From assembly GCA_964584255.1 (NCBI GenBank), contig CAZOZM010000007.1:54001-118000 (forward strand): 64,000 bases of DNA, read 5' to 3'. Shown here piece after piece: positions 18,342-26,140 of this stretch. The notes under the pieces were generated by a model, which saw only the letters and a program-made list of their open reading frames with translations, had not been told where the DNA came from and made no database searches. The position numbers and the translations under genes were made by a program. Every line of letters begins with the position of its first letter. Positions within the stretch are counted from its first letter, which is position 1. This DNA is from UBA3775 sp964584255. GTDB lineage: Bacteria; Bacillota; Clostridia; Lachnospirales; Lachnospiraceae.

Positions 18342-19493
18342 ATGGGTAAATACGAATTTATGGCTCCATGCCACTTTGGACTGGAGGCGGTTTTAAAGAG
18401 AGAAATAACAGACCTTGGTCTTGAAATAGTTTCGTCGACGGACGGAAGAGTTAATTTCAGCGGTGACGAAAGTACATTTGCAATTGCAAATACCTTTATC
18501 AGAACTGCAGAAAGGATTATCTGGAAGATAGGAAGCTTTAAGGCGGAAACTTTTGATGAGCTTTTTGAGAATGTTAAAGATCTTCCGTGGGAAGAGATAA
18601 TACCACCTGACGGAAAGTTTTGGGTGACAAAGGCTACGTCAGTAAAAAGTGCGCTTTTCAGCACGTCCGACATACAGTCAATTGTAAAAAAAGCCATAGT
18701 CAGCAGACTGGAAAGCAAATTCGGAATTGCCTGGTTCCCGGAGACCGGCAATTCCTATCCTATAAGAATAAGCATTATCAAGGATGTTGTAACGATTGGA
18801 ATCGATACAACCGGAGAATCTCTTCATAAAAGAGGTTATAGAAAACTGGTAGGAAAAGCACCACTTTCGGAAACACTTGCGGCGGCAATAATAATGCTTT
18901 CACCATGGAAGGATTCAAGACCGCTGATAGATCCTTTCTGCGGAAGCGGAACCATTCCAATTGAGGCGGCAATGATAGGACTTAATATAGCCCCGGGTGC
19001 GGCAAGAAGTTTTACATGTGAAACCTGGAAAGAAAGAGTTCCTGAAAAATATTTTAAACTTGCCAGGGAACAGGCTGCGAGCGGTGTAAAGAAGAATACT
19101 GATTTGTACATTCAGGGATATGATCTCGATAATGAAGCAATAAAAATTGCGAGGCAGAATGCGGCACTTGCAGGAGTGGATAAGCATATTCATTTTCAAC
19201 AGAGAAATGTTGCTGAACTTAATTCTCCAAAAGAATATGGCTTCATAATTACAAATCCGCCATATGGAGAGCGACTGGAAGAAAAATCGGCACTTCCTAA
19301 GTTGTACGGAACCATAGGCGAGTCTTTTAACAGACTTCCTACATGGTCAGAGTATGTGATTACTTCTTATGAGGATGCATGCAAACATATTGGAAAAAAA
19401 GCTGATAAAAACAGAAAAATATACAACGGAATGATTAAGACCTATCTTTATCAGTTCATGGGACCTAAACCGCCAAGAGAAGGTAAACAATAG
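18342..19493 (+). CDS. THUMP-domain class I RNA methyltransferase (RlmL-like)
   Basis: A 383-residue SAM-dependent RNA methyltransferase. Residues 1-160 form a THUMP RNA-binding region (opening KYEFMAPCHFGLEAVLKRE). The Rossmann domain has LIDPFCGSGTIPIEAA (motif I) and the catalytic NPPYGERL (motif IV) that marks N2-guanine methylation. It resembles the N-terminal half of E. coli RlmL, which makes m2G2445 in 23S rRNA, and B. subtilis YpsC; the exact site is inferred. It starts a small group followed by rdgB and a phosphodiesterase gene on the same strand. Confidence 0.9.
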   Translation: MGKYEFMAPCHFGLEAVLKREITDLGLEIVSSTDGRVNFSGDESTFAIANTFIRTAERIIWKIGSFKAETFDELFENVKDLPWEEIIPPDGKFWVTKATSVKSALFSTSDIQSIVKKAIVSRLESKFGIAWFPETGNSYPIRISIIKDVVTIGIDTTGESLHKRGYRKLVGKAPLSETLAAAIIMLSPWKDSRPLIDPFCGSGTIPIEAAMIGLNIAPGAARSFTCETWKERVPEKYFKLAREQAASGVKKNTDLYIQGYDLDNEAIKIARQNAALAGVDKHIHFQQRNVAELNSPKEYGFIITNPPYGERLEEKSALPKLYGTIGESFNRLPTWSEYVITSYEDACKHIGKKADKNRKIYNGMIKTYLYQFMGPKPPREGKQ

Positions 19494-19569
19494 AAGTGTA
19501 ATGAGCCAAAATGCATAAAACGTTTTTTGCAGTCATTATGTCTATAATACACGGAATTGAGGAACAGAT

Positions 19570-20160
19570 ATGAAAAAAATACTCTTTGCAACAACAAACA
19601 AAAACAAGCTTAGGGAAGCCGGTGAAATCCTTTCGGAGCAGGGATATGAAATTCTTTCATTGAAAGACGTGGGAGTTGATTTGGATGTTGCTGAAGATGG
19701 AAAAACATTTGAAGAAAATGCTATTATAAAGGCAAAAGCATATTCAAAAGCTGCCGGAATGCCGGTTCTTGCAGATGATTCCGGACTTGAAGTGGATTAC
19801 CTTGACAAGGCTCCCGGAATCTATTCAGCAAGATTTCTCGGCGAAGATACGTCCTATGAAGTGAAGAACAAGTACATAATAGAAAAACTTGCAAATGCAA
19901 GAGGTTCTGAAAGAAGCGCAAGATTTATCTGCGCAGTGTGTTTGGCAATGCCTGACGGAAGATATGTGACGGCAACAGGTAAAGTGGAAGGAGAAATTGC
20001 TTATAAACCTGCGGGAGAAAATGGTTTTGGATATGATCCGATTTTCTTCGTGCCTGAATATGGAAAAACAACGGCAGAACTCTCACCTGAGAAAAAGAAT
20101 GAAATCAGCCATAGGGGCAATGCATTGAGAATAATCAGAGACAGAATTTCGGAATTCTGA
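19570..20160 (+). CDS. rdgB: XTP/dITP diphosphatase (RdgB/HAM1)
   Basis: A 196-residue house-cleaning pyrophosphatase that hydrolyses XTP, ITP and dITP to monophosphates, keeping deaminated purines out of nucleic acid. The opening FATTNKNKLREA, metal-binding VLADDSGLEV, GFGYDPIFFVPEYGKT and the closing SHRGNAL motif are all present. It lies 14 bases before a YfcE-type phosphodiesterase gene, a pairing common in Clostridia, and the two are probably co-transcribed. Confidence 0.95.
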   Translation: MKKILFATTNKNKLREAGEILSEQGYEILSLKDVGVDLDVAEDGKTFEENAIIKAKAYSKAAGMPVLADDSGLEVDYLDKAPGIYSARFLGEDTSYEVKNKYIIEKLANARGSERSARFICAVCLAMPDGRYVTATGKVEGEIAYKPAGENGFGYDPIFFVPEYGKTTAELSPEKKNEISHRGNALRIIRDRISEF

Positions 20161-20174
20161 TTTGGGAGGGCAAA

Positions 20175-20654
20175 GTGAAGATACTTATTGCCAGTGACAA
20201 TCATGGTCACTTGATGACACTAAGAAAAGCCATAGAGGCGGAGAAACCCATAGATTTGTTTATTCATTGCGGAGACTTGGGAGTTGAATTGTCTAAAATT
20301 GATGAGTTGACGGATTGTCCGAAACATATGGTTGCAGGAAACAATGATTTCTTTTCAGCACTGCCGAGAGAAGTTGTTTTTTCAATAGGAAGATATTCGG
20401 TTCTCTTAACACATGGTCATCAGTACGGGGTCTCAATATCTTTGGACAGATTGTACTACCATTGTAAGGAAAATGGAATAAGCATTGCCATGTTCGGTCA
20501 CACGCATTTTCCACATATTGAATATACGGACGGTGTGTGGCTTATAAACCCGGGCAGTATTGTTCAGCCAAGGCAGATGGATGGAAAGTATACCTATATT
20601 ATAATGGAACTTGATGATATGGGGAAAATAGATTTTAAGTTGAAACATATTTAA
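20175..20654 (+). CDS. YfcE/MJ0936-type metallophosphoesterase
   Basis: A 159-residue calcineurin-like phosphodiesterase. The metal-binding residues appear in order: ASDNHGH, HCGDLG, VAGNND, THGHQYG and FGHTHFP. The compact size fits the YfcE/MJ0936 subfamily, which cleaves cyclic or aryl phosphodiesters in vitro with Mn2+; the natural substrate is unknown. The first metal motif has N where D-x-H is followed (SDNHG), as in the subfamily. GGGAGG lies before the start. Confidence 0.92.
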   Translation: MKILIASDNHGHLMTLRKAIEAEKPIDLFIHCGDLGVELSKIDELTDCPKHMVAGNNDFFSALPREVVFSIGRYSVLLTHGHQYGVSISLDRLYYHCKENGISIAMFGHTHFPHIEYTDGVWLINPGSIVQPRQMDGKYTYIIMELDDMGKIDFKLKHI

Positions 20655-20810
20655 TTAAATCAGGCTTTTTCTTATTTTGAAGTTTGCAGAAGAGAATACT
20701 GCAATCCCACCGGTATAAATCATTGGGATATTTATGAGAGAGTTTTGACAGGCAAGAGAAGAAGATAAAGATTATTCTCCGTTTTTTTGGGGGAATACAT
20801 CAGTCTCAAT

Positions 20811-20846
20811 CCTCCGAAAAGGCCGTAAAAACAGGGGTTTCGGAGG
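20811..20846. repeat. Inverted repeat in the gap before the tRNA array
   Basis: The 326-base gap 20655-20980 has no gene. A perfect 9-bp inverted repeat (CCTCCGAAA at 20811-20819 with TTTCGGAGG at 20838-20846) sits about 38 bases upstream of the tRNA promoter. It has no T-run on the plus strand, so it is not an obvious terminator. Confidence 0.5.
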
Positions 20847-20883
20847 GGTGAAAAAATTTTGAAAAAAAGTTTAAAAAAGTGTT

Positions 20884-20912
20884 GACTTTTAAGAGGGGCT
20901 GATATATAATAC
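20884..20912 (+). promoter_or_regulatory. Promoter for the first tRNA group
   Basis: TTGACT at 20884-20889 and TATAAT at 20907-20912 with 17 bases between, 68 bases before tRNA-Pro. Confidence 0.85.
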
Positions 20913-20980
20913 ATCTTGCGTTGAGGGAAAGGAACAAAGTTAAAAACAAAAGTCCTCAAACTTTAACGGATTAAACCTTA

Positions 20981-21055
20981 CGGGGTGTGGCTCAGTTTGG
21001 CTAGAGTGCCTGATTTGGGATCAGGAGGTCGCAGGTTCGAATCCTGTCACCCCGA
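20981..21055 (+). tRNA. tRNA-Pro (anticodon TGG)
   Basis: Acceptor CGGGGTG pairs perfectly with CACCCCG, discriminator A. The anticodon loop TTTGGGA between CCTGA and TCAGG gives TGG. CCA is not encoded. Confidence 0.96.
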
Positions 21056-21077
21056 CTCGGTTTTTAATTTTACACTT

Positions 21078-21148
21078 GCGGGTGTAGTTCAATGGTAGAA
21101 CACCAGCCTTCCAAGCTGGATACGTGGGTTCGATTCCCATCACCCGCT
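21078..21148 (+). tRNA. tRNA-Gly (anticodon TCC)
   Basis: Acceptor GCGGGTG with CACCCGC, discriminator T. The loop CTTCCAA between CCAGC and GCTGG gives TCC. Confidence 0.96.
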
Positions 21149-21201
21149 TAAATGCGAGTGATTATTCACTTGTATTTTTTTGCCTATATGTTAGTGCAAA
21201 T

Positions 21202-21275
21202 GTGCTAGTAGCTCAGTTGGATAGAGCAACGGCCTTCTAAGCCGTGTGTCGGGGGTTCGAATCCCTTCTGGCACA
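21202..21275 (+). tRNA. tRNA-Arg (anticodon TCT)
   Basis: Acceptor GTGCTAG with CTGGCAC (one T-G pair), discriminator A. The loop CTTCTAA between ACGGC and GCCGT gives TCT. Confidence 0.96.
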
Positions 21276-21290
21276 GTTTTTATGGAATAT

Positions 21291-21365
21291 GGTGGGTATA
21301 GCGCAGCTGGTTAGCGCGTCAGATTGTGGCTCTGAAGGCCCTGGGTTCGAATCCCAGTATCCACC
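21291..21365 (+). tRNA. tRNA-His (anticodon GTG)
   Basis: Acceptor GTGGGTA with TATCCAC and discriminator C, opposite an encoded G at 21291 (the G-1 identity base of tRNA-His). The loop TTGTGGC between TCAGA and TCTGA gives GTG. Confidence 0.96.
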
Positions 21366-21374
21366 TTAAAGGGT

Positions 21375-21408
21375 CTTTGCAAAATATATTGCAAAGGCTT
21401 ATTTTTTT
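21375..21408 (+). terminator. Terminator inside the tRNA array
   Basis: An 8-bp perfect stem (CTTTGCAA with TTGCAAAG), a 6-base loop, then GCTTATTTTTTT. It closes the Pro-Gly-Arg-His unit. Confidence 0.85.
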
Positions 21409-21410
21409 AT

Positions 21411-21439
21411 TTTACAACAGATATGTTTGGGTATATAAT
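21411..21439 (+). promoter_or_regulatory. Promoter for the second tRNA group
   Basis: TTTACA at 21411-21416 and TATAAT at 21434-21439 with 17 bases between. tRNA-Gln begins 14 bases later. Confidence 0.75.
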
Positions 21440-21452
21440 ATCTGAGAAACTT

Positions 21453-21524
21453 TGGGCCATCGCCAAGCGGTAAGGCACAGCACTTTGACTGCTGTATTCG
21501 CTGGTTCGAATCCAGTTGGCCCAG
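21453..21524 (+). tRNA. tRNA-Gln (anticodon TTG)
   Basis: Acceptor TGGGCCA with TGGCCCA, discriminator G. The loop CTTTGAC between CAGCA and TGCTG gives TTG. Confidence 0.95.
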
Positions 21525-21527
21525 TAA

Positions 21528-21600
21528 GGACCACTAGCTCAGGTGGTAGAGCACTTGACTTTTAATCAAGTTGTCTGGGGTTCGAATCCCCAGTGGTTCA
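21528..21600 (+). tRNA. tRNA-Lys (anticodon TTT)
   Basis: Acceptor GGACCAC with GTGGTTC (one G-T pair), discriminator A. The loop CTTTTAA between CTTGA and TCAAG gives TTT. It follows tRNA-Gln by only three bases. Confidence 0.96.
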
Positions 21601-21709
21601 TAAAAATACCGTTCGGGAAAGAATTTTCTGAAAAGGTATAAAAAATCTAAGGCTTAATTATGAGATTCTGCAAGAATCAATTCGGCCTTTCTGATGCGGT
21701 TTTTGATAA

Positions 21710-21790
21710 GCGGGTGTGGTGGAATTGGCAGACACGTTAGATTTAGGTTCTAATGCCCATGGTGTGCAGGTTCAAGTCCTGTCACCCGCA
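21710..21790 (+). tRNA. tRNA-Leu (anticodon TAG)
   Basis: Acceptor GCGGGTG with CACCCGC, discriminator A. It is 81 bases long with a short class II variable arm. The loop TTTAGGT between TTAGA and TCTAA gives TAG. Confidence 0.95.
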
Positions 21791-21838
21791 TAAACCTCTG
21801 TTTTTTGCCGGACAGACAACCCTCAAAGTTTGATTTTT

Positions 21839-21876
21839 AAACACAGCGGTTCTAAAGAATGCTGTGTTTTTTTATT
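21839..21876 (+). terminator. Terminator after the tRNA array
   Basis: A 9-bp perfect stem (AAACACAGC with GCTGTGTTT), a 13-base loop and a T-run. Confidence 0.85.
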
Positions 21877-21927
21877 TTGGCCACTGATGGCATTTATCTC
21901 TATATTTTTATGGAATCATTTTGCTGA

Positions 21928-21988
21928 AAGTTGCCTTATATCCCTGATGCCGTGCTAAGGGGGATATAAGGCAACTTCTTTTTTTATT
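21928..21988 (+). terminator. Second, very strong terminator-like palindrome
   Basis: A perfect 17-bp inverted repeat (AAGTTGCCTTATATCCC at 21928-21944 with its complement at 21961-21977) encloses a 16-base loop and is followed by CTTTTTTTATT. It is the main feature of the 366-base gap 21791-22156 besides the terminator just upstream and the promoter at 22073. Confidence 0.7.
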
Positions 21989-22072
21989 AGGATTACATCA
22001 GATGGCCAAAGTACAATATTCAAGATTGCGACGTGTGAGGGGAAATAATTTTTTGTCTTTATAAAAAAAGAC

Positions 22073-22101
22073 TTGTAAACTATTGATGTATTGTTTATAA
22101 T
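22073..22101 (+). promoter_or_regulatory. Promoter of the lipoprotein gene
   Basis: TTGTAA at 22073-22078 and TATAAT at 22096-22101 with 17 bases between. Confidence 0.65.
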
Positions 22102-22130
22102 TGACACAAATAGACTGTTCGTGTCAATTA
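22098..22130. promoter_or_regulatory. Operator-like inverted repeat at the transcription start
   Basis: TAATTGACAC at 22098-22107 and GTGTCAATTA at 22121-22130 form a perfect 10-bp inverted repeat around a 13-base spacer. The left arm overlaps the -10 element and the start of transcription would fall in the spacer, a place suited to a repressor; a 5' hairpin in the RNA is the alternative. Confidence 0.5.
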
Positions 22131-22156
22131 TATAGTGTAAAATGGAGGGGGATACA

Positions 22157-23149
22157 GTGAAGAAGAGTATATTTGTTGTTTATGTGATACTTGCTATATT
22201 GTTAGTTGGCTGTTCCGAAACAGGATATCAGATGCCGACAAAACTTTCTGATACAACAGATGAAACTATTAATAGTCAGTTTGGGAGTGAGGATGAAGGA
22301 ACGGCTGATGAGGGATTTAGTTTTGATTCATCAATAAATGTTTTTCCTGAGGGTGATACGTCTGTTGCGTTAGGATATAAAATGGAAATTAACAAGGGTG
22401 AGATCACAAAAATTAAGCTTATAACAAGTGTGACTCCGGATAAAAGTATGATTGCTGAAAATATCCCGTTACGCATCTGGATTATAGCAGATGGTGTGCC
22501 AATTGATTTTTCAGTAAACAATGGCGAATATAAGCCTGTGCATGATGTGACGGTAGATGCAAACAAAGATATTACTACAGATGTAAGTTTTGTTTGTTCA
22601 AAGGACGTAAGAATAGTAACGATTGAATGTGTGTATTTTCCGGAGGATATACCGCAGCTTGGAAAACAGTATGGTGCTCAAGTATCGTATACTTTAGTGA
22701 ATACTGCATATTCGTCAGAAGAGGATTTTCAAGACTCAAATGAACAGTATTATGTAGATGTGCTGGGAACAGAAACAAATTATGGAATAGACGTTGGAGT
22801 GTTGGCGGTTGAAGAAAATTACAATAAAGTATCAGAACCGCATCAATATGAGGATGTGGTTTTAAAAACGGAAGATAATGAGCTGCTAATCAAATTTAAT
22901 AGTGGCACTGCAGAAATTTCATATTATATTTTTATTTTATGTGATGGCGAAATGCTACGTGTCTTTGATAATGATTATACATGCCTGGTGGATTGTGCAA
23001 GTGGCTTAAAGACTTATCAATATGCAATTCCGGGAGAATTTATTCCTGAGTCGGGGCTGCATACATTCCAGGTAATTGCAACCCCGGCAGAGAAGGGGGA
23101 TAACCTGATTTCATATTCGTCAACCAAGGTACGTGTGCAGATACAATAA
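22157..23149 (+). CDS. Hypothetical lipoprotein with two beta-rich domains
   Basis: A 330-residue secreted lipoprotein. The signal peptide is VKKSIFVVYVILAILLVGC with the lipobox cysteine near residue 19. After an acidic low-complexity linker come two beta-strand-rich, Ig-like segments (about residues 60-190 and 210-330); no enzyme motif is seen. The GTG at 22157 is chosen because GGAGGGGG at 22144-22150 precedes it; the in-frame ATG at 22142 overlaps that site. Codon use is more AT-rich than in the neighbouring housekeeping genes. It begins the accessory patch next to the tRNA array. The family is not recognised. Confidence 0.7.
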   Translation: MKKSIFVVYVILAILLVGCSETGYQMPTKLSDTTDETINSQFGSEDEGTADEGFSFDSSINVFPEGDTSVALGYKMEINKGEITKIKLITSVTPDKSMIAENIPLRIWIIADGVPIDFSVNNGEYKPVHDVTVDANKDITTDVSFVCSKDVRIVTIECVYFPEDIPQLGKQYGAQVSYTLVNTAYSSEEDFQDSNEQYYVDVLGTETNYGIDVGVLAVEENYNKVSEPHQYEDVVLKTEDNELLIKFNSGTAEISYYIFILCDGEMLRVFDNDYTCLVDCASGLKTYQYAIPGEFIPESGLHTFQVIATPAEKGDNLISYSSTKVRVQIQ

Positions 23150-23200
23150 TATTCAGGTCGGAAGATGGGAAGTAAGTTGATTGAGACAGGAGAATATAAA

Positions 23201-23708
23201 ATGGAAATAAAAAAAATTTTCTCTTCATGGTATATGTATATATGTTTTTTTTATTGTAATTGTTTATTTTGCCATGTTCGTAGTCAGTGCTATACGCAGC
23301 CGTGAACCGGATAGCTCACGTGAAGAATATAATAATGCATATGAGAAATTCTTGTCAGAAATACGGGAAAGTGAAAAAGATGGTGATGAGATTTGCACTG
23401 ACTTATATAATAAGTGTGAGAATATAACCAATAAGATTAATGAATTGGGAGATAAAGCATTTGAAACTGAGGGAGAATATGGTACAAATCTTATGCTAGA
23501 TTCCTTTATTTATCGGGCAGCATATAATAGGGCTGATTATGTATATAAAACTTTTCCGAATAATCGTACCTATCTTGTAGAGGATGCAGTATATAATATT
23601 TTTGAAGAAAAAAGCAGTTCCAATCCAAATAAAACCACAATCAGAACAAATGAGATTGTAATTGAAAAATATAATAGAGTAAGCTTAGGGATAAGAAAGG
23701 CGGATATT
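23201..23708 (+). pseudogene. Frameshifted remnant of an ABC-2-like membrane protein
   Basis: An ATG at 23201 with AGGAG 8 bases upstream starts MEIKKIFSSWYMYICFF and then goes out of frame at a run of eight T (23245-23252), ending within 35 codons. Shifting one frame at that run continues the hydrophobic helix (FIVIVYFAMFVVSAI) into about 120 residues of charged ectodomain. This layout, one helix followed by a soluble segment, resembles the first 130 residues of the permease at 24913. The remaining transmembrane part is missing; the open frame instead runs straight into the next lipoprotein. A sequencing error in the T-run would repair only the N-terminus, not the missing C-terminus. Confidence 0.5.
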
Positions 23709-24833
23709 ATGACAAAGCGAAAAAAAGTGTTCTGCTTGTTAAATATGCTTGTGATTGTACTGCTTTGTGCCTGCAGTTCTGAAAAAGAAACAGGGAAGTA
23801 TGTTAATATTCCTGAGATTGAAAAGCAAATAGAGGATACGCAGCTTAATATTGATGTTATTGACTTTGCTTATGATGACAAATCAAGGAATATTATGACC
23901 AAGCCGTTTACAATAGATTCGGAGTACTTTTACATATTCAATAGACCCAATATCAAGATCGACTTAAAATCCGGTCGTGTTCAGTTTTGGTGCAATGTAC
24001 CGGGATGTGTCCATGACGAATTGACTTCAAAGGGATGTATGAACTATGTGGATTATTGTTCTCCCGTTGCGACAGCAGATGGAATTTACTACATACGCGG
24101 AAATAAAGTATGTTTTTATGACGGCGAAAAAGAGTCTGCAGTCTTGGAAAATACTAATTATACGGAATTTGAGGAAACGATGCATCCTGATAACAAAGAA
24201 GTGATGGGCAGCTTGATTATCAATGATGATGTGATGTACATTGTTTGTCCTACTTATTTTTTTACTTACAATCTGGATACGAAAGAAATAAGTGAGCCAA
24301 TTAAACTTGCTACAAGCACAATATTTTCATTTTGTTTAAATGATGAATACATCTGTTATTCTACAGAGAATTTAGAATTGTGTGTCTTTAATTTGGAAAC
24401 GAAGGAGATAACAAAACTGGATGATAAAGTGGGTCAGGCATGTGAAAAAGATGGTCGTTTTTACTACGTAAAATGGAATGAGGAAACACCGGTTCTTTAC
24501 AGAACAGAATCTGACGGCTCCAATCCACAGAAACTGATAGAAGACTGTTATGTTAATTATCAGGTGACCGACAGTGGCATTTATTACCAGAGTTATAAGA
24601 CTAATGATTGTTACTTTTACGGGTTTGACAAAAACAGTTCAGTGAAGATTGTGCTTTATTCGGGTTCAGATGAAGACTACGTTCCAAACTGTCACTATAT
24701 TATTTCATCAGGTGATATAGATTACGTTTTCGTATATGATGATATGAACGGGTTTGTCAATGTCTTTAAGAATGGAGAGACAGTAGGAAATACAATTAAG
24801 TTGGGAGACAGATATTTGCCGACATGGGGATAA
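23709..24833 (+). CDS. Lipoprotein with beta-propeller-like repeats (DUF5050-like)
   Basis: A 374-residue lipoprotein. The signal peptide MTKRKKVFCLLNMLVIVLLC ends in the lipobox LLCAC. A cysteine motif CNVPGCVHDELTSKGC near residue 95 is followed by repeated short strands of the type DGIYYIRGNKVCFYDG, NDEYICYSTENLELCVF and DSGIYYQSYKTND, as in DUF5050-like or other beta-propellers. Similar proteins with a CxxxxCxHD motif are common in Clostridia beside ABC-2 transporters (recollection, not checked). The open frame extends 145 codons upstream into the membrane-protein remnant; ATG 23709 is preferred because it starts a complete signal peptide after AGGCGG. No enzyme activity is suggested. Confidence 0.65.
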   Translation: MTKRKKVFCLLNMLVIVLLCACSSEKETGKYVNIPEIEKQIEDTQLNIDVIDFAYDDKSRNIMTKPFTIDSEYFYIFNRPNIKIDLKSGRVQFWCNVPGCVHDELTSKGCMNYVDYCSPVATADGIYYIRGNKVCFYDGEKESAVLENTNYTEFEETMHPDNKEVMGSLIINDDVMYIVCPTYFFTYNLDTKEISEPIKLATSTIFSFCLNDEYICYSTENLELCVFNLETKEITKLDDKVGQACEKDGRFYYVKWNEETPVLYRTESDGSNPQKLIEDCYVNYQVTDSGIYYQSYKTNDCYFYGFDKNSSVKIVLYSGSDEDYVPNCHYIISSGDIDYVFVYDDMNGFVNVFKNGETVGNTIKLGDRYLPTWG

Positions 24834-24912
24834 AATCATTCTAATCGGGTGTGTTGCAATTGCGAGGAATGTCATCATATTGAGTTTAGAAATATGTGGA
24901 GGCTGGTGAAAT

Positions 24913-25935
24913 ATGAGGCTTTTGAGATATGAATTTTACAAAATTTTTGATTTGAAACGTTTCTGTCTGATTGTTCTGGCAGTACTAATTCAAATAGTGA
25001 CGGCTATGACTCCCCGAACATATGTGAGAGATTATTCCGAGAAAGTCTATAGAACATATATGGAGGAGCTTGCGGGTGAGTACACGGAAGAAAAACATAA
25101 TCTTGTCTTGGAACGGTATGATGAAATCTGTTGTATTGTTGCTGAGCACGATGATGTAATTTCGGCATATAAAAGGGATGAGATTACACTTGAGGCTTTT
25201 GATGAGCATAATTTTGAATATAACAAGGCTTTGTCAGAAATGTCTACGGTTGAATATATTCTGCAGAAATGTGATTATTATAAGAGCCGTGGAGAAGGAG
25301 TTTTCTTCTATGATGTTGATTGGGGTGATTTTTTAGGACGTGCAGGGTACAACTACATTACTGCTTTGGTGGTTCTTTGTCTTGTAATCCCTATATTTGA
25401 AAATGAATATAAATCTGAGGCTGTTGCAATGCTGCTTACAACAAAAAAAGGCAGAAACAAGGTTTGCGTTGCAAAAATATTTTTGGCAGGGACTGTTGCG
25501 ACAGCGGTTTCACTCCTGCTTTCCATGACTAAATATGTAGGGTTTGCATGGAATAATGGAGAGTATGCAGAAATGGGTGTTGGAAACCTGTTGGGATATG
25601 GCGGTTTTCCGAATATCTCATTAGAACAGTATTATTGGAATGACACAGTAATTAAAGCATCAACATGGTTGATTGCTGCTATGTTTATTTGCGTTGTAAA
25701 TACTTACGTCCGAAATGCTGTGTTTGCTTTTTTTATTTCGTTTGTAATGTTGGTTTGCCCATATTTCATTTCCGAATTGGTTAATGGTAAATGGGTTGGT
25801 ATGGTATTTCTTTCCGGTCAGTTGGGAGGAATGTATTCAGATACTCTTAACATAACGGTTTTGACGTTGATTTATTTATTTAAGGGAGTAGTTTATTCCG
25901 TAATGTGTATGAAAAAGTGGAGCAAAGCAATATAA
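24913..25935 (+). CDS. ABC-2-like transporter membrane protein
   Basis: A 340-residue membrane protein. One helix near residues 15-32 is followed by about 110 charged residues that would lie outside, then about five more helices (starting near 150, 192, 256, 278 and 312). The opening MRLLRYEFYKIFDLKRF is typical of ABC-2 permease subunits of the lantibiotic-immunity or Na+-efflux type. GGAGG lies about 9 bases before the ATG. No ATPase subunit is encoded anywhere in the window, so it either borrows one or is a relic. Confidence 0.65.
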   Translation: MRLLRYEFYKIFDLKRFCLIVLAVLIQIVTAMTPRTYVRDYSEKVYRTYMEELAGEYTEEKHNLVLERYDEICCIVAEHDDVISAYKRDEITLEAFDEHNFEYNKALSEMSTVEYILQKCDYYKSRGEGVFFYDVDWGDFLGRAGYNYITALVVLCLVIPIFENEYKSEAVAMLLTTKKGRNKVCVAKIFLAGTVATAVSLLLSMTKYVGFAWNNGEYAEMGVGNLLGYGGFPNISLEQYYWNDTVIKASTWLIAAMFICVVNTYVRNAVFAFFISFVMLVCPYFISELVNGKWVGMVFLSGQLGGMYSDTLNITVLTLIYLFKGVVYSVMCMKKWSKAI

Positions 25936-26043
25936 AAGAATAGAATTAAAATAAAATCTTCCTATATTCAGGCAGGGAGGAAAAATATCTGATTTGCGGT
26001 ATGTTTCAAGGATGAATGTGAAAGGGATAAATAAAGTTTTTGT

Positions 26044-26109
26044 GTGCAAATAAGGACACTTTTTAGGTCAAGGCAAGACATTTTTGCCGGCAGTTTCATA
26101 TGGTAAAAT
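26044..26109 (+). promoter_or_regulatory. Activator-type promoter of the GH5 gene
   Basis: GTGCAAATAAGGACA at 26044-26058 is identical to a box upstream of rhaB. Direct-repeat-like blocks (GGACAcTTTTT and AGACATTTTT, T-runs at 26060-26064 and 26081-26085, 21 bases apart) run down to the -35 position, which has no consensus. TAAAAT at 26104-26109 is the likely -10, 46 bases after the box. This is the layout of an AraC-activated promoter. Confidence 0.6.
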
Positions 26110-26140
26110 CCAATTAGAAAAAGATTAGGAGGGTTACCTT

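Noticed and set aside
21790..26140. Integrated element using tRNA-Leu as attachment site
   Set aside because: No integrase, recombinase or duplicated tRNA 3' end was found downstream; the patch shows foreign composition but no mobility genes.
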